A stretch of 64,000 bases of DNA from Bacteroidales bacterium. Its GTDB lineage: Bacteria; Bacteroidota; Bacteroidia; Bacteroidales; PXBB01. How positions within the stretch are numbered: position 1 is the stretch's first letter; each line of letters opens with the position of its first letter. Below the pieces are notes generated by a model. It saw nothing but the letters and a program-made list of their open reading frames with translations, made no database searches and was not told the DNA's origin. The DNA is taken from NCBI GenBank assembly GCA_028698995.1, contig JAQVVM010000001.1, forward strand, positions 140,614 through 204,613, written 5' to 3'. The position numbers and the translations under genes are program-made. This document shows positions 56,839 through 64,000 of the stretch, one piece after another.

Positions 56839-56888
56839 GTTAGCATTTTCATAAATCTAAGCAGGCGTTCAATTTTGGGTTGATCCAT
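56784..56888 (-). pseudogene. N-terminal remnant of a WYL-type HTH regulator
   Basis: An ATG at 56888, 4 bp after the mfd stop, opens a 34-codon frame starting MDQPKIERLLRFMKMLTGNV and ending CIYRYL-stop. The start matches the N-terminus of YafY/WYL-type regulators of Bacteroidota, and IYRYL resembles the recognition-helix motif RTIYRYL. About ten residues appear to be missing between the two. The frame runs through the last CRISPR-like repeat. No WYL domain follows. Confidence 0.5.
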
Positions 56889-56892
56889 AAAG

Positions 56893-59800
56893 TTAAATGT
56901 ATTGATTGAGGTTTTTTAAAATCTGAAGCGCTTGCCCCATATCCATTATTTCTGAAAAACTAAGCAGGGGTTTGTTTTTTATTTCTTTAAGTGAACAATT
57001 GACAGGATTCTTTTTTACAAAATCTAAAACTTTAATAAAAATATCAGATGCAAAATAGTCGCTTTCCAGATTTTGAACAAAGTAACAATTAAGACAGTTG
57101 TTTTTAAGTGTGATTTTTGAAAATCCAATTTTTTTTGCGAGCCATCTAAGCCGTACAACATTGAACAATTCCTGAGTCTGTTGAGGGATTCTACCAAAAC
57201 GGTCTTCCAATTGTAGTTCATATTTGTGCAATTCTTCTTCTGAGCTTAGGTCGTTAATGGTTTTGTAAATGAGAAGTCTTTCGGTAATATTGGTAATATA
57301 ATCAGAAGGTATTAGTATTTCAAGGTCAGATTCAAAAAGGGTGTCCTTTACATAAGATGTTGAGTTAACATCTGAATTGTCCACAAAAAGATCTTTCAGT
57401 TCTGTTTCTTTCAATTCCTGGATGGCTTCATCCAAAATTCTATGATACATTTCAAACCCGATTTCAGAAATGAAACCACTTTGTTCTGCCCCAAGCAGGT
57501 TTCCTGCACCCCTGATGTCCAAATCGCGCATGGCTATATTCATGCCGCTGCCAAGATCAGAGAAGTCCTGAATGGCTTTGATTCTTTTTCTGGCTTCATT
57601 ACTCAAGGTTATCAAAGGGGGGCATATCAGATAGCAAAAGGCTTTTTTATTTGAGCGACCAACCCTTCCACGTAATTGGTGCAATTCGCTTAATCCGTAG
57701 TTTTGAGCATTATTGATAAAGATGGTGTTGACATTGGGAATATCGAGTCCGGATTCGATAATAGTAGTTGCAAGCAATATATCATACAGGCCTTCTGTAA
57801 AGTCAATCATAACTTGTTCAAGTTCCGGTCCCTGCATTTGCCCGTGTCCAATGGCAATTTTCAACTTAGGCAACCACCTTTTTAAGGTTTCTGCAAGTTC
57901 ATAAATATTCTGAATGCGGTTGTTGACAAAAAATATCTGCCCGCCTCTGCCAATCTCATAAGAGATAGCTTCTTTAATAATGTCTTCATTGAAAGAGATA
58001 AGTTCAGTTATGACAGGATAGCGATTGGGAGGGGGTGTATTTATGACCGATAAATCACGGGCACCCATCATGGAGAACTGAAGTGTGCGCGGAATGGGAG
58101 TTGCTGTCAGGGTAAGTGTATCCACATTAACTTTTAACTCTTTAAGTTTTTCTTTTATGCCTACACCAAATTTTTGTTCTTCATCAATAATTAAAAGACC
58201 TAAATCCTTGAATTTCACATCTTTGCTAACGAGTCTGTGAGTGCCAATGATGATGTCAATGTGCCCGCTTTCAAGATTTTTAATAGTATCTTTAATTTTT
58301 GAAGTGGATTTTAAACGACTGACGTAATCAATAGTACAAGGGAAATCTTTAAGTCTTTCCTTGAACGTATTATAATGCTGAAGTGCTAAAATGGTTGTAG
58401 GAACAAGTACAGCCACTTGTTTGCTTTCCGAAACCACTTTAAAGGCAGCACGTATGGCAATTTCTGTTTTTCCGAAACCCACATCACCACAGACCAGACG
58501 ATCCATAGGATGGGAAGTTTCAAGGTCTTTTTTAACGTCAGCAGTGGCTTTTATCTGGTCCGGAGTGTCTTCGTAAATGAACGAAGCTTCGAGTTCGTGC
58601 TGCAAATAAGTGTCGGGCATGAATGCATTGCCAGGTGCCGTTTTACGTTTTGCATATAAAGCAATAAGATCTTTGGCAATATCTTTTACTCTTGCTTTGG
58701 TTTTGTTTTTCAGGTTTTGCCATGCAGGTGACCCAATTTTACTTAAAACAGGTGTAATTGCATCTTTGCCAATATATTTAGAGATTCTGTGTAAAGAGTG
58801 GATGCTGATATACAGCAGGTCTTCGTCTTTATAAACAATTCTTAAAGCTTCCTGTTCTTTACCATTTACCATTACTTTCTCAAGCCCGTCGAAGCGCCCA
58901 ATTCCGTGGTCAATATGGGTTACATAATCACCGGGTGTAAGATTGCTCAACTCTTTAAGCGTAAAAGCTTGTTTTGCAGCAAAACCTGAGCGAAGTCTGT
59001 AGCGGTGATACCGTTCAAATATTTCGTGATCTGTGTAAAATGCCAGCCCCATGTCTTTTTCAACAAAACCCTGGTGAATTGAAGCCTGTACAATGCTGTA
59101 TTCAAATTTTCCTTTTGCTTTTCTTCTGTAAGAAATGTCCTCAAATATGCTTTGTAGGCGTTTTATCTGGGAGTCAGCAGATGAAAAAATCAGATTGCTG
59201 ATGTTTTTGTCATTATTGATTTTAAGATTTTGTACCAGCAAGTCAAAATTCTTACTGAAAACAGGCTGTGGTGTTGTATTGAAAGAATAGAAAACAGTAT
59301 TCTCAAAGTGGGCAGTCATGCCCATATCAATAATATTATAGGCTTCAATACTTTTTTTAAACTCAGATGGGGTAACAAATTTTTCAAGGCTCAATTCTGC
59401 CAGTTTTTCCTTGCCTGATTCCTGCTCAAGATGATTCCAAATTTCACTGAAATGGGCAGTAATATAAGCTGCATTTTCAAAACCAATAATGGTATCGGAG
59501 GGGAGGAAAGAAAAAAAATGGGAGCGTTCTGTCATAGATTCATGAAGGGTGATGTTCGGAATAATTTTTATTTTCTGAAATTTCTCTACAGACATCTGAG
59601 TTAAGACATCAAATGTTCTCAGAGATTCAATTTCATTACCCGAAAACTCTATTCTGAAAGGATTTTCAAATCCATAAGAAAATACATCAACAATACCACC
59701 TCTGACAGAAAACTGACCGGGTTCAATTGTAAAATCAACACGTTGAAAATGGTTATCATTCAGGAGGGCAATTAATTCATCAAGCTTAACGGAATCATTC

Positions 59801-60267
59801 AATCCAATTTTACATATACTCTTAGTAAAATCTTTGCGGCTGATAATTTTCTCTGATAATGCTTCGGGATATGTAATTATGAAAAGGCGGTTTTTTGAAG
59901 GACTTGTCAGCATGTTCAGTACTTCGGTACGTGTCAGAATGTTGGTATGGTCAAGATTATCAGCTCTGATAAGCCTTTTGTAAGAATCCGGAAAAAAGAA
60001 AATGCTTCTTTCTTCAGGCTTTTTGTCAGTTTCGTTAAGTATGACTTCCAAATCATTATAAAAATAGGCAGCACTTTCCTTGTCATTCATGATAAACATG
60101 ATGCATTTACCGCTTAGTTTATACAGTGCACCGGCAATCATCGATTTTGAAGAACCGCTAAGTCCTTTAAAACTTATTCTCTGTGAAGCTGTAAGACCTA
60201 ATATTTGGGTAATTTCTTTTAAGTCTTCTCTTTTGATGTATTTGGTTAAAAGGTCCTGAATATGCAA
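56893..60267 (-). CDS. mfd: Transcription-repair coupling factor Mfd
   Basis: An 1124-residue Mfd, the ATP-dependent translocase that removes stalled RNA polymerase and recruits UvrA. It has a UvrB-homology N-terminal region (QFSVRGGIVDVFSYG), the RNA polymerase-interaction domain (GDYVTHIDHGIGRFDGLEK), and the RecG-like motor with Walker A (CGDVGFGKTEIAIRAAF), DEEQ (LIIDEEQKFGV), TATPIPRTL and QLRGRVGRS. The C-terminal domain is present. The start is TTG at 60267: no ATG lies upstream in frame, and the next Met is 42 residues in, inside the conserved N-terminal region. It is the third gene after OsmC and the thioesterase, 28 bp away. Confidence 0.96.
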   Translation of the reverse strand: MHIQDLLTKYIKREDLKEITQILGLTASQRISFKGLSGSSKSMIAGALYKLSGKCIMFIMNDKESAAYFYNDLEVILNETDKKPEERSIFFFPDSYKRLIRADNLDHTNILTRTEVLNMLTSPSKNRLFIITYPEALSEKIISRKDFTKSICKIGLNDSVKLDELIALLNDNHFQRVDFTIEPGQFSVRGGIVDVFSYGFENPFRIEFSGNEIESLRTFDVLTQMSVEKFQKIKIIPNITLHESMTERSHFFSFLPSDTIIGFENAAYITAHFSEIWNHLEQESGKEKLAELSLEKFVTPSEFKKSIEAYNIIDMGMTAHFENTVFYSFNTTPQPVFSKNFDLLVQNLKINNDKNISNLIFSSADSQIKRLQSIFEDISYRRKAKGKFEYSIVQASIHQGFVEKDMGLAFYTDHEIFERYHRYRLRSGFAAKQAFTLKELSNLTPGDYVTHIDHGIGRFDGLEKVMVNGKEQEALRIVYKDEDLLYISIHSLHRISKYIGKDAITPVLSKIGSPAWQNLKNKTKARVKDIAKDLIALYAKRKTAPGNAFMPDTYLQHELEASFIYEDTPDQIKATADVKKDLETSHPMDRLVCGDVGFGKTEIAIRAAFKVVSESKQVAVLVPTTILALQHYNTFKERLKDFPCTIDYVSRLKSTSKIKDTIKNLESGHIDIIIGTHRLVSKDVKFKDLGLLIIDEEQKFGVGIKEKLKELKVNVDTLTLTATPIPRTLQFSMMGARDLSVINTPPPNRYPVITELISFNEDIIKEAISYEIGRGGQIFFVNNRIQNIYELAETLKRWLPKLKIAIGHGQMQGPELEQVMIDFTEGLYDILLATTIIESGLDIPNVNTIFINNAQNYGLSELHQLRGRVGRSNKKAFCYLICPPLITLSNEARKRIKAIQDFSDLGSGMNIAMRDLDIRGAGNLLGAEQSGFISEIGFEMYHRILDEAIQELKETELKDLFVDNSDVNSTSYVKDTLFESDLEILIPSDYITNITERLLIYKTINDLSSEEELHKYELQLEDRFGRIPQQTQELFNVVRLRWLAKKIGFSKITLKNNCLNCYFVQNLESDYFASDIFIKVLDFVKKNPVNCSLKEIKNKPLLSFSEIMDMGQALQILKNLNQYI

Positions 60268-60295
60268 GTGTGGAGATTTTGTGTGAACAATAGGG

Positions 60296-60682
60296 TTAAA
60301 GTTTAATTTTCTTCAAAAACTTATCTTTATCTACAATAAAACGCTGATGGGTGCCGCTGCCTATTTCGTCGTTTTCATCAAAAGCTGTCAGACTGAATGT
60401 GAGCTTGCGGTCATCAATATGAGTGAGCTCTGAAAAGCAGGTAACTTTTTGACCTACAGGTGTGGCTTTAATGTGTTTGACACTAATTTCTATGCCTAAG
60501 GTAATATGTCCTTCCGGTAAAAATTTTTGTACTGATTTTTGTGCTGTCGTTTCCATCAGTCCTACCATGGCAGGTGTTGCAAAAACATCTATGAGACCCG
60601 AGCCATACTGCGAAGCTGTATCTTTTATCCGGACAGTCATGGTGTGCTCACCTTTTATTCCTGTTTTTAATTGATTTTTCAT
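60296..60682 (-). CDS. Hotdog-fold thioesterase family protein (FlK-like)
   Basis: A 128-residue single hotdog domain of the fluoroacetyl-CoA thioesterase-like type. Catalytic-type residues are seen in FATPAMVGLMETTAQKSV (Thr/Glu) and in GSGTHQRFIVD (His). It would hydrolyse a small acyl-CoA; members of this group are widely spread and mostly have unknown substrates. Its ATG at 60682 lies 1 bp after the OsmC stop, and mfd follows 28 bp later. Confidence 0.82.
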   Translation of the reverse strand: MKNQLKTGIKGEHTMTVRIKDTASQYGSGLIDVFATPAMVGLMETTAQKSVQKFLPEGHITLGIEISVKHIKATPVGQKVTCFSELTHIDDRKLTFSLTAFDENDEIGSGTHQRFIVDKDKFLKKIKL

Positions 60683-60683
60683 T

Positions 60684-61088
60684 TCAGAAATTTAATTTAA
60701 TTGTTTTTATAATGTCTTCATGAAGGCTCAGAGCTACAGGACAATAATGTGCTGCCCTTTCAAAAATATCCTTTTCTTTTTTCGAGTAATTATTTGCAGG
60801 AAAATTAAGTTCAACAGTAATCTCTTTGATGCGTCTGGGATTACTTTCCATAGTTTTACTCACGTGTGCTGTCAGACCTTCGATATTAATATTGCTTCTA
60901 TTGGCAATAATGCCGAGAACAGTTATCATGCAACTTCCAAAAGACGCACACACAAGATCGGTTGGAGAAAATGCCTCTCCTTTGCCTTCGTTATCCACAG
61001 GTGCATCTGTGATAATTTCGTTACCGGAGCGATTATGAACAGATTTAACACGTAAATTTCCAAGATATGTTAAAGAGTATGTTTCCAT
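60684..61088 (-). CDS. OsmC/Ohr-family peroxide-detoxifying protein
   Basis: A 134-residue OsmC-like protein. The two redox cysteines sit in VCASFGSCMITVLG and HYCPVALSLHEDI, and the typical FSPTDLV segment comes before the first. OsmC proteins reduce organic hydroperoxides with dithiol reductants; this member has the YhfA-like short form. First gene of OsmC-thioesterase-mfd. The 162-bp gap to the divergent ABC gene holds facing TAATTTTG (-) and TATTTTTG (+) boxes near 61138-61155. Confidence 0.88.
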   Translation of the reverse strand: METYSLTYLGNLRVKSVHNRSGNEIITDAPVDNEGKGEAFSPTDLVCASFGSCMITVLGIIANRSNINIEGLTAHVSKTMESNPRRIKEITVELNFPANNYSKKEKDIFERAAHYCPVALSLHEDIIKTIKLNF

Positions 61089-61250
61089 AAAAATGTCTTT
61101 AGTGAGTTGAATTTATTGTCTTTAAAAAGAGTAACAGCAAAATTAATTATTTTTGTTCAAATTTGTTTGTCGTTTTTTGCAAGAAAAAAGAGAATGTGTG
61201 GGAATATTTTATAATTTCATATTTTTTTTTGAAGGGGAGTATTAAGAGTA

Positions 61251-62009
61251 ATGATAAATTCAATCTGTATAAAGACTGAAAATCTTTCAAAACGTTACAG
61301 GAATTCGGAAGAAGAAAGCCTGAGTAAAATCAGTTTTACAATTAATAAAGGAGATAAATTTGGTATTCTTGGCCCTAATGGAGCAGGGAAAACCACTCTC
61401 ATATCAATTTTATGTGGCATTATTCCCACAAGTTCCGGTAAATATTCATATTACGAGAACGACACTGTTTTATCGCTTGTTGATATTAAAAAACGATTGG
61501 GTTTTGTGCCTCAGGATTATGCTTTTTATGAAGAGTTAAGTCCCATACAGAATATGATGTATTTTGGATCTTTTTACAAGCTGTCCATTAAAGAAATTAC
61601 ACGTAGGAGCGAAGAGATATTCAATATTTTGGGCATAAGCAATGTGGCACATAAAAAAATAAAAACATTTTCCGGTGGCATGAAAAGAAGGATGAATCTG
61701 GCGATTGGCATCATACACAAACCGGCAGTTCTTTTTCTTGATGAACCCACTGTAGGTGCCGATGTACAAAGTAAACATGCCATGCTTACCTATATCAATT
61801 TTCTTAATTCCGAAGGTACAACCGTTGTTTATACATCTCACCACATGTCAGAAGCTCAGGAATTTTGTAACCGCATCGTACTTATCAATAAAGGTGAGCT
61901 GGTTGTTTGTGATGAGTTAAAACCTCTTTTACAAAAGTACAATACAAGCAGTTTGAAATCATTGTTCATTCAACTGACAGGAACACAATATTTTGACCAC
62001 TATGAATAG
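61251..62009 (+). CDS. ABC transporter ATP-binding protein
   Basis: A 252-residue ATPase of an ABC-2-type exporter. Walker A is LGPNGAGKTTL, the Q-loop VPQDYAFYEE, the signature FSGGMKRRMNLAIG, Walker B VLFLDEPTVGADV and the switch His is in YTSHHMSEA. Its last codons overlap the permease start by 8 bp, so the two are translated together. The cargo is unknown. The BtrH-N gene downstream suggests export of a small natural product. Confidence 0.93.
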   Translation: MINSICIKTENLSKRYRNSEEESLSKISFTINKGDKFGILGPNGAGKTTLISILCGIIPTSSGKYSYYENDTVLSLVDIKKRLGFVPQDYAFYEELSPIQNMMYFGSFYKLSIKEITRRSEEIFNILGISNVAHKKIKTFSGGMKRRMNLAIGIIHKPAVLFLDEPTVGADVQSKHAMLTYINFLNSEGTTVVYTSHHMSEAQEFCNRIVLINKGELVVCDELKPLLQKYNTSSLKSLFIQLTGTQYFDHYE

Positions 62010-63273
62010 ATTGCGGGCTTCGGTTAAGAAAGAGTTTTTATTGCTTATCCACGATAGGGTTGGTCTGATGTTCATGTTTATGATGCCCCTGTTGCTGGTT
62101 TTTGTTATAACAATTGTTCAGGATAATGCCTTTCGTAAAATCAATGAAGGGCACATTTCTATGTTTATTGTAAATCATGATACGGGTTCACAATCTATAA
62201 AGCTCATACAATTGGTTGAAGCTTCAGGTATGTTTAAAATTGAAATAAAAAACGACCTTGATCAAAGTGAAATAAAACAATACCTTTTAGAAAACAGAAA
62301 ACAAGCCGCTGTTTATATCCCCGATGATTTTTCTGCACTCCTGAATGAAAAAAGTAATTATGCCGCAGGGTTGATGCTTGCTGATTTTGGGTTGATGGAA
62401 GCTTCGGGTATTGTTCCTGAAAAAGAAGTTTCAGAGATTTTATTATTTCATGATCCTGTTTTACAGGAAGCTTACTGTCAGAACATAAATAACCTTTTAG
62501 TTACATCGGTTCAGATACTAGAAAACACTTTAATGTTAGATGTCATTTACTCACAATTTGGCATTGACAATGAAAGCGGACAACTTAAAGAAAAGTTAGG
62601 TTCTCCATGTGTCAGTATTACACAAACGCCTGCTTCTAAAGCTGATATAAAGCCTAATACCACCCAACACAATGTGCCTGCATGGACCATTTTTGCTATG
62701 TTTTTTATTGTTGTGTCTCTAGGAAATAATATCGTGAAGGAGCGATTGAATGGTAGTTTTGTAAGGCTTAAAACCATGCCTGTGAATTTTATGCTTATTT
62801 GGGGCAGTAAAACCATTGTATATGTAGGTGTTACCATACTTCAAGTGCTTGTGGTTTTTTCTATGGGCATCTTTGTTTTTCCCTTAATTGAGCTTCCGGA
62901 ACTCATACTGCCCAATAATTTGGCTGTTTTGATTTTCGTGGTTCTGATTATTGCTTTGTCTGCTGTAAGCTATGCCCTTATGATAGGAACACTTGCCGAA
63001 ACTCAGGAACAAGCCAATGGTATAGGTGCTGTCTCAATTATAATCTTTGCTGTATTGGGTGGTATTTTTGTCCCTGTTTTTGCAATGCCGGATTTTTTGA
63101 AATTCATAAGTTACTTTTCTCCTTTATATTGGTGCCTTGAGGGTTTTTATTTTTTGTTTTTAAAAGGCGGAAATTTATTAGATTTGCTCAATGTTTTATG
63201 GCCTTTATTCGTTTTTATAATTGTTTGTCAATCAATAACATATGTTAAATTAAAGATTGAAAAAATCATATAA
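62002..63273 (+). CDS. ABC-2-type transporter permease
   Basis: A 423-residue permease, started at the ATG at 62002 (MNRLRASVKKEFLLLIHDRVGLMFMFM); a longer frame would use TTG at 61993. One membrane helix near the N-terminus (about 20-40) and a large extracytoplasmic loop (about 45-225) come first, followed by five helices with the usual ABC-2 end (GGIFVPVFAMPDFLKFISYFSPLYW). It pairs with the ATPase at 61251. The substrate is unknown. Confidence 0.88.
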   Translation: MNRLRASVKKEFLLLIHDRVGLMFMFMMPLLLVFVITIVQDNAFRKINEGHISMFIVNHDTGSQSIKLIQLVEASGMFKIEIKNDLDQSEIKQYLLENRKQAAVYIPDDFSALLNEKSNYAAGLMLADFGLMEASGIVPEKEVSEILLFHDPVLQEAYCQNINNLLVTSVQILENTLMLDVIYSQFGIDNESGQLKEKLGSPCVSITQTPASKADIKPNTTQHNVPAWTIFAMFFIVVSLGNNIVKERLNGSFVRLKTMPVNFMLIWGSKTIVYVGVTILQVLVVFSMGIFVFPLIELPELILPNNLAVLIFVVLIIALSAVSYALMIGTLAETQEQANGIGAVSIIIFAVLGGIFVPVFAMPDFLKFISYFSPLYWCLEGFYFLFLKGGNLLDLLNVLWPLFVFIIVCQSITYVKLKIEKII

Positions 63274-63308
63274 ATTAATTTAGGGATTCATTAATTAAAA
63301 TCATATCG

Positions 63309-63815
63309 ATGAAAGAAAAAGACATCCACCAGGAATATGAACCGCAACAACTTATAATGTATGTAGAGAAAGAGGATGGTACATACGGCCCCATTCAAAC
63401 GGGATCCTATCTTTCGAAGAATTTCCTTGATGATTTCTGGTTAAAAAGAATGAATCTTGAAAAGAAATTGGCAAACCAACTTGTGAATAATGACATTAGC
63501 CCTATATATTATTATATGGTTTTAAGCGAGTTGTCGGTTGCAGAATTAGCTTCCCGTGTTGGAATGCATGTATTTCGTGTGAAAAGACATCTGAAAGCAA
63601 AACATTTTTCTAAAATCAGTTTAAGTACTTTAGCGAGATATGCTCATGTTTTTGATGTGCCTTTATCAAATTTGCTTCAGATAATACTTTTTCAGGACGG
63701 GGACGATTTAAAATCTTTTTATATTAAAGACAAGGCACCAGAACTTTTTGAAATAATTCAGAATGCGACAAAAAATCCGCATGTTGCAATCACTACTATT
63801 AAAAAGAAAATTTGA
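63309..63815 (+). CDS. HTH-domain protein of the BtrH-type cluster
   Basis: A 168-residue cytosolic protein. A helix-turn-helix of the Cro/XRE type lies at about residues 72-122 (LSVAELASRVGMHVFRVKRHLK ... ISLSTLARYAHVFDVPLSNLLQI). The N-terminal 60 residues have no recognised domain. The start follows the permease stop by 35 bp, and the TGA stop overlaps the next ATG (TGATG). It may regulate the export operon, but a non-DNA-binding role is possible. Confidence 0.65.
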   Translation: MKEKDIHQEYEPQQLIMYVEKEDGTYGPIQTGSYLSKNFLDDFWLKRMNLEKKLANQLVNNDISPIYYYMVLSELSVAELASRVGMHVFRVKRHLKAKHFSKISLSTLARYAHVFDVPLSNLLQIILFQDGDDLKSFYIKDKAPELFEIIQNATKNPHVAITTIKKKI

Positions 63816-64000
63816 TGAAAATAGAATCTTTTAAACATAAAATGGCTGCTCATTGTGAGACCGGAGCCATTACAGCATCTTTGAATTATAGGGGATTAGA
63901 AATTAGCGAACCAATGGTTTTTGGAATTGGAAGCGGTATCTTTTTCGGGTATTTCAAAAACCCGCGTTTCACCTTTCCGATTTTTACTGTCAGAAGCCGC
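63815..64000 (+). CDS. BtrH N-terminal domain protein (3' end beyond window)
   Basis: The first 62 codons read MKIESFKHKMAAHCETGAI, then LNYRGLEISEPMVFGIGSGIFFGYF. The HCETGAI and MVFGIGSG pair matches the N-terminal domain of BtrH (butirosin biosynthesis protein H), an acyltransferase that moves an acyl group from an acyl carrier protein to an aminoglycoside. Only the N-terminal part is visible. The start overlaps the HTH gene stop by one base. Confidence 0.7.
   Translation, partial: MKIESFKHKMAAHCETGAITASLNYRGLEISEPMVFGIGSGIFFGYFKNPRFTFPIFTVRSR

Noticed and set aside
61138..61155. Back-to-back TAATTTTG and TATTTTTG boxes as a divergent promoter pair
   Set aside because: Neither has a TTG at the consensus distance, so I mention the boxes only in the OsmC entry.

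Overview
The window is an AT-rich chromosomal segment from a member of the Bacteroidota. The evidence is the phylum-type promoter (TTG, 18-20 nt, TAnnTTTG) upstream of several genes, the near absence of Shine-Dalgarno sequences, six secreted proteins ending in type A T9SS (type IX secretion) C-terminal domains, an OmpA-type outer-membrane protein, a DUF3467 gene after rpoC, and the order rpsU-xerC-hpf-tRNAs-tuf-tRNA(Trp)-secE-nusG-rplKAJL-rpoBC. A futalosine-pathway (menaquinone) enzyme and an octaheme cytochrome suggest anaerobic or facultative respiration. I cannot name the genus.

Layout. 141-2419 (+): two overlapping glycosyltransferases, probably the end of a polysaccharide locus. 2469-17411 (-): the large transcription and translation block, with five tRNAs. 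17551-19842 (+): rpsF-rpsR-rplI, a SpoU methyltransferase and a small Cys-rich membrane protein. 19925-35369 (-): five T9SS-exported proteins (a translationally coupled pair of repeat-rich surface proteins, two M43 zinc proteases and one trypsin-like protease), with an MqnE-like radical SAM enzyme abutting the last protease. 35486-41207 (-): a six-gene sulfur/cytochrome operon. 41338-45269: an unassigned radical SAM protein, a palindrome-rich spacer, an OmpA-family protein and a second SpoU methyltransferase. 45476-56125 (-): a 3549-residue T9SS adhesin-like protein. 56607-56888: a decayed CRISPR-like array running into the remnant of a WYL-type regulator. 56893-61088 (-): OsmC, a hotdog thioesterase and mfd. 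61251-64000 (+): an ABC exporter pair, an HTH protein and the start of a BtrH-N-type gene, cut by the window end.

The most interesting system is the operon at 35486-41207. It encodes an octaheme cytochrome of the tetrathionate-reductase family, a b561-type membrane cytochrome, a lipoprotein with two rhodanese domains, a YeeE/YedE half-transporter, a YeeE/YedE-rhodanese fusion and a membrane-anchored rhodanese. All three rhodanese proteins end in the same four residues, Lys-Gly-Gly-Cys, on otherwise dissimilar flexible tails and with different synonymous codons. The two with a single rhodanese domain have Ser where the catalytic Cys should be. I infer that the tail cysteine is a sulfur-carrying swinging arm, by analogy with the GGCGG tail of SoxY, and that the operon moves thiosulfate-type sulfur between transporter, carriers and a quinol-linked octaheme reductase.

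Other points of note: a tRNA promoter whose expected start lies inside the upstream gene's terminator; strong Shine-Dalgarno sites only on hpf and rplI; a sharp base-composition jump inside a T9SS protein gene; five 288-bp tandem repeats; and a (CT)13 tract upstream of that repeat protein.
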